8,011 nt of DNA. Source: Burkholderiaceae bacterium. Lineage in GTDB: Bacteria; Pseudomonadota; Gammaproteobacteria; Burkholderiales; Burkholderiaceae_C. Below the pieces are notes generated by a model. That model did no database searches. It saw only the letters and a program-made list of their open reading frames with translations, and was not told the origin of the DNA. Positions 6,330 to 8,011 of this stretch are shown one piece after another; positions within the stretch are counted from its first letter, which is position 1; each line of letters begins with the position of its first letter. The stretch spans positions 1-8,011 of the forward strand of contig JAGOBT010000127.1 in assembly GCA_017999135.1 (NCBI GenBank), given 5' to 3'. The position numbers were made by a program, and so were the translations under genes.

Positions 6330-7343
6330 TCAGAAGCGGTGGCGCACGCCCACGGCGTAGCTGTTGCCGGTGCTCAGGCCGGTCTGCTTCTCGTTCATGT
6401 AGACCGCGTACACATCGGTGCGCTTCGACAGGTTGTGGTCATAGCCGAAGCTCAGCGTCTTCAGGTCGGCGCCGACGTCGGGGCTCTGCTTGTTCCACTG
6501 CACCATCAGCTTGCCGGCGCCCAGGGCGTAGTCGGCACCCAGGCCGATGACCTTGGTGGTGTTGTTGATCGTCTTGTTGTCGCTGCTGCCGTACTGGGCG
6601 TAGAACTTGACCGGCGCCATGTTGAACGACCCGCCCAGTTGCCAGGCGGTGGTGTCGGGGTTGAACGCGCCGACGCCCTTCTCCACCTTCTGCCAGGCAA
6701 AGCCGCCGGCGAACGGCCCGCCGAAGTACAGCGCGCTCAAGCCGACGTTGCGGCCGCCGTTGTTCTCGCCGGCTGCGACATGGCCGGTGAAGCTCAGGCC
6801 GCCGAAGCTCGGGCTGGCGTACTTGACCGAGTCGCTCCAGCCGGTGTCACCCGACACCTGCACGGCTCCGCCGCTGGTGAAGGTCTGGCGGATGGCCGGC
6901 GAAAAGCCGAATGAATCGCCAAAGGAATTGAACAGCAGCGTGTTGACGAACAGCGATGTGGTGTTGCGCCCCAGCGTCAGCGTGCCGGCGCCGCTCTTCA
7001 AGCCGACATAGGCGCTGCGCGCCCAGAAGGTGTCGGTGTCGAACCGACCGGCCGAGCCGGTGTCGTTGCGCATGAAGCTCTCGATCGCGAACAGGGCGCT
7101 GAGGCCGCCGCCCAGGTCTTCCGTGCCCTTGAAGCCGATGAAGCTGGTGGTCATGTTGCCGCTGTTGACACCCTTGGTCTCAACGTACTTGGTCCCAGCA
7201 GCATTCAAAACCGCAAATTGCCCAACCGACAGGTCGATCAGGCCGTACATCGAGACGGACGACTGGGCCATGGCGGCGGTCGCAGACAGGGCCATGCAAA
7301 CGGCCAGGGCGACGGAACGGGCGGACGATGGGATGCGAAGCAT
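6330..7343 (-). CDS. Outer-membrane general porin (Burkholderia/Omp32-type)
   Basis: A complete 337-residue trimeric-porin family protein forming a beta-barrel channel in the outer membrane for small hydrophilic, probably anionic, solutes. The signal peptide runs MLRIPSS, then a hydrophobic stretch, cut after AMA (about residue 26). The mature chain opens with SSVSMYGLIDLSVGQF, the usual first strand. Next come SFIGFKGTEDLGGGLSALFA and WARSAYVGLKSGAGTLTLGR, hallmarks of the Burkholderiales porins. Alternating strands continue to the terminal VGVRHRF, whose final phenylalanine is the outer-membrane assembly signal. The open frame extends upstream to 7787, but the signal peptide and AGGAG site fix the start at 7343. 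It is a single-gene unit ending at a strong hairpin. Its upstream side abuts a gene remnant on the opposite strand, so its promoter must lie in the stretch just above 7353, where I see no strong consensus boxes. Confidence 0.96.
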   Translation of the reverse strand: MLRIPSSARSVALAVCMALSATAAMAQSSVSMYGLIDLSVGQFAVLNAAGTKYVETKGVNSGNMTTSFIGFKGTEDLGGGLSALFAIESFMRNDTGSAGRFDTDTFWARSAYVGLKSGAGTLTLGRNTTSLFVNTLLFNSFGDSFGFSPAIRQTFTSGGAVQVSGDTGWSDSVKYASPSFGGLSFTGHVAAGENNGGRNVGLSALYFGGPFAGGFAWQKVEKGVGAFNPDTTAWQLGGSFNMAPVKFYAQYGSSDNKTINNTTKVIGLGADYALGAGKLMVQWNKQSPDVGADLKTLSFGYDHNLSKRTDVYAVYMNEKQTGLSTGNSYAVGVRHRF

Positions 7344-7348
7344 CGAAA

Positions 7349-7353
7349 CTCCT
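7349..7353 (-). promoter_or_regulatory. Ribosome binding site of the porin gene
   Basis: AGGAG on the minus strand, five bases before the ATG at 7343. It rules out the much longer in-frame extension upstream. Confidence 0.85.
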
Positions 7354-7523
7354 GATTGTGGATGTTCTGGATCACCGAGGCTAGCAAAGCCCATGCCGCA
7401 GCGGCCTGACGAAGCGCGCCAGGTGTCGGGCGCGCGCAACAGACTGCGCCCGCCCGTGGCTGCGCCGCAACGGGGCAACCCGCACCACGGCAGGGCAGCC
7501 CAGGGGCGCCTTGGCGCACAACT
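7354..7523. other. Porin upstream region, no gene seen
   Basis: This stretch must hold the porin promoter (read leftward). A TTTGCTAGCC stretch around 7381-7390 (minus strand) is a weak -35 candidate, with no good -10 at normal spacing. On the plus strand, the frame of the downstream hydrolase remnant stays open from 7410, after a TGA at 7407-7409, but its translation here (alanine, proline, glycine and arginine rich) is not recognisable as protein. The break point of the lost gene therefore probably lies in this interval. Confidence 0.45.
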
Positions 7524-7748
7524 GACTCTTGCACCGGATTCAACGGATCCTTCGGTACGCCCTGTGCTGTCGCAGCGTTCTCTGATGGCCTGCATCCGTC
7601 TGCGCGGGCCCACCAGATCATCGCCGACGCTGCCTTCCAAGCCCTGGACGTGACCCCCGTGCCCGAGCCCGAGACCGTGGCCCTGATGCTGGCCGGTCTG
7701 GTGATGGTCGGATCGGCTGCGCGCCGCCGCAGCCGCAACGCGGTCTGA
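7524..7748 (+). pseudogene. 3' remnant of a PEP-CTERM SGNH/GDSL hydrolase gene
   Basis: The plus-strand frame ending at the TGA at 7746-7748 encodes two adjoining recognisable elements. First is DGLHPSARAHQIIADAAF (7584-7637), block V of SGNH/GDSL esterases with the D-x-x-H catalytic pair (D at 7584, H at 7593). Second is VPEPETVALMLAGLVMVG followed by SAARRRSRNAV (from 7659), a complete PEP-CTERM sorting signal: VPEP, a membrane helix and an arginine cluster. The frame is open back to 7410 but contains no ATG, GTG or TTG until the GTG at 7650, and no signal peptide, block I (GNS or GDS) or other hydrolase block. The upstream DNA belongs to the porin on the other strand. The simplest reading is that the 5' part was deleted or replaced. 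A standard rho-independent terminator remains just downstream. It is not a copy of the intact hydrolase at 3891-5303, whose block V is DGTHASVHG; it belongs to a different SGNH subgroup. Confidence 0.8.
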
Positions 7749-7770
7749 TCCGACAGGTCTGCTGGCCAAC

Positions 7771-7803
7771 AAGCCGGTGCGCTGCAAAGCGCACCGGCTT
7801 TTT
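7771..7803 (+). terminator. Rho-independent terminator
   Basis: A perfect 12-base-pair stem, AAGCCGGTGCGC with GCGCACCGGCTT, a six-base loop (TGCAAA) and a run of five T (7799-7803). It lies 22 bases after the stop of the PEP-CTERM hydrolase remnant, whose terminator it was. It may also stop the opposing sugar-kinase transcript, since the stem is symmetric, although the T run on that strand is poorer (CTTGTTGG). Confidence 0.9.
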
Positions 7804-7828
7804 CATGGGGTGATGCCCCGGCCGACGC

Positions 7829-8011
7829 TCAAGCCGCACCAGCCACCAGATCCGCCATCGCCTCCATCGGGATGATCGCCCCGCGGTGCTGCACCACGCG
7901 TGCCGCCAGCCGGTTGCCGTGGCGTGCCGCCTCTGCCGGCGGCACGCCCGCCAGCCGCGCCGCCAGGTAGGCGCCGGCGAACGAGTCGCCCGCCGCCGTG
8001 GTGTCCACCAC
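7829..8011 (-). CDS. kdgK: PfkB-family sugar kinase, probably 2-dehydro-3-deoxygluconokinase, 3' end
   Basis: The last 60 residues of a ribokinase/PfkB-family kinase; the rest lies beyond the right edge and the frame is open to base 8011, so the GTG there is not a start. VVDTTAAGDSFAGAYLAARL is PfkB signature 2, with the aspartate of AAGD as the catalytic base and the preceding residues forming the anion hole. The form DTTAAGD together with VVQHRGAIIPMEAM at the end is typical of 2-dehydro-3-deoxygluconate kinase. That enzyme makes 2-dehydro-3-deoxy-6-phosphogluconate, which enters the Entner-Doudoroff aldolase step, from hexuronate or aldonate breakdown. The substrate call rests on this short C-terminal segment only; another PfkB sugar kinase is possible. 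It converges on the hydrolase remnant and its terminator. Confidence 0.85.
   Translation of the reverse strand: MVDTTAAGDSFAGAYLAARLAGVPPAEAARHGNRLAARVVQHRGAIIPMEAMADLVAGAA

Noticed and set aside
6309..7653. Plus-strand open frames opposite the porin
   Set aside because: They are shadows of the beta-barrel coding sequence. The one ending at 7653 is out of frame with the PEP-CTERM remnant and cannot be its front half.
7650..7748. A tiny stand-alone gene starting at GTG 7650
   Set aside because: It would encode only the sorting tail without a signal peptide, and the same frame upstream carries hydrolase block V, so it is the end of a broken gene.
7344..7787. In-frame upstream extension of the porin reading frame
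   Set aside because: The porin signal peptide and AGGAG fix the start at 7343; the extension runs antisense to the PEP-CTERM remnant and has no protein-like pattern.
1..8011. CRISPR array, tRNA/rRNA, insertion sequence, phage or defence genes
   Set aside because: I found no regularly spaced repeats, no tRNA-like cloverleaf, and no transposase, integrase or nuclease motifs in the frames I read.

Overview
The window is GC-rich bacterial chromosome with strong C/G third-position bias. It looks like a betaproteobacterium of the order Burkholderiales, perhaps near Leptothrix, Rubrivivax or Ideonella. This is inferred from the gene set: an orphan Bug/TctC-type binding protein paired with a LysR regulator, a Burkholderia/Omp32-type general porin, an XdhB-XdhC pair, and PEP-CTERM sorting tails, which are common in exopolysaccharide-forming members of the group. 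No 16S or other marker gene is present, so the placement is tentative.

Layout, left to right. (1) 1-1851, plus strand: the 3' part of xdhB (molybdopterin subunit of xanthine dehydrogenase) directly abuts xdhC (its cofactor-insertion chaperone). This is the end of a purine-oxidation operon. (2) 1838-3792, minus strand: a LysR-type regulator and, joined by an ATGA stop/start overlap, a periplasmic tripartite-tricarboxylate-type (Bug/TctC) solute-binding protein with a probable Tat signal. Its 3' end overlaps the end of xdhC tail to tail. (3) 3793-3890: a short AT-rich divergent control region with a perfect TTGACA box and LysR-type dyads. (4) 3891-5303, plus strand: a secreted SGNH/GDSL-like hydrolase ending in a PEP-CTERM anchor, transcribed divergently from lysR. 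(5) 5311-6111, minus: a Crp/Fnr-family regulator without the iron-sulfur cysteines of Fnr. (6) 6258-6289: a strong hairpin below the porin gene. (7) 6330-7343, minus: a complete outer-membrane porin with its own ribosome binding site. (8) 7344-7828: no intact gene, but the 3' end of a second PEP-CTERM SGNH hydrolase survives as an orphan remnant (to 7748), followed by its rho-independent terminator (7771-7803). (9) 7829-8011, minus: the 3' end of a PfkB-family sugar kinase, most like 2-dehydro-3-deoxygluconokinase (kdgK).

How the parts fit: xdhB/xdhC serve purine catabolism. The LysR-Bug pair is a sensing or uptake module that shares a control region with the PEP-CTERM hydrolase, so LysR may control both sides. 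The porin and the sugar kinase are separate transcription units. The most noteworthy points are the two PEP-CTERM SGNH hydrolases (one intact, one a start-less remnant) within a few kilobases, and the compact LysR-controlled divergent promoter. I see no CRISPR array, tRNA, rRNA, insertion sequence or phage gene, and no convincing evidence of a wholly new system.
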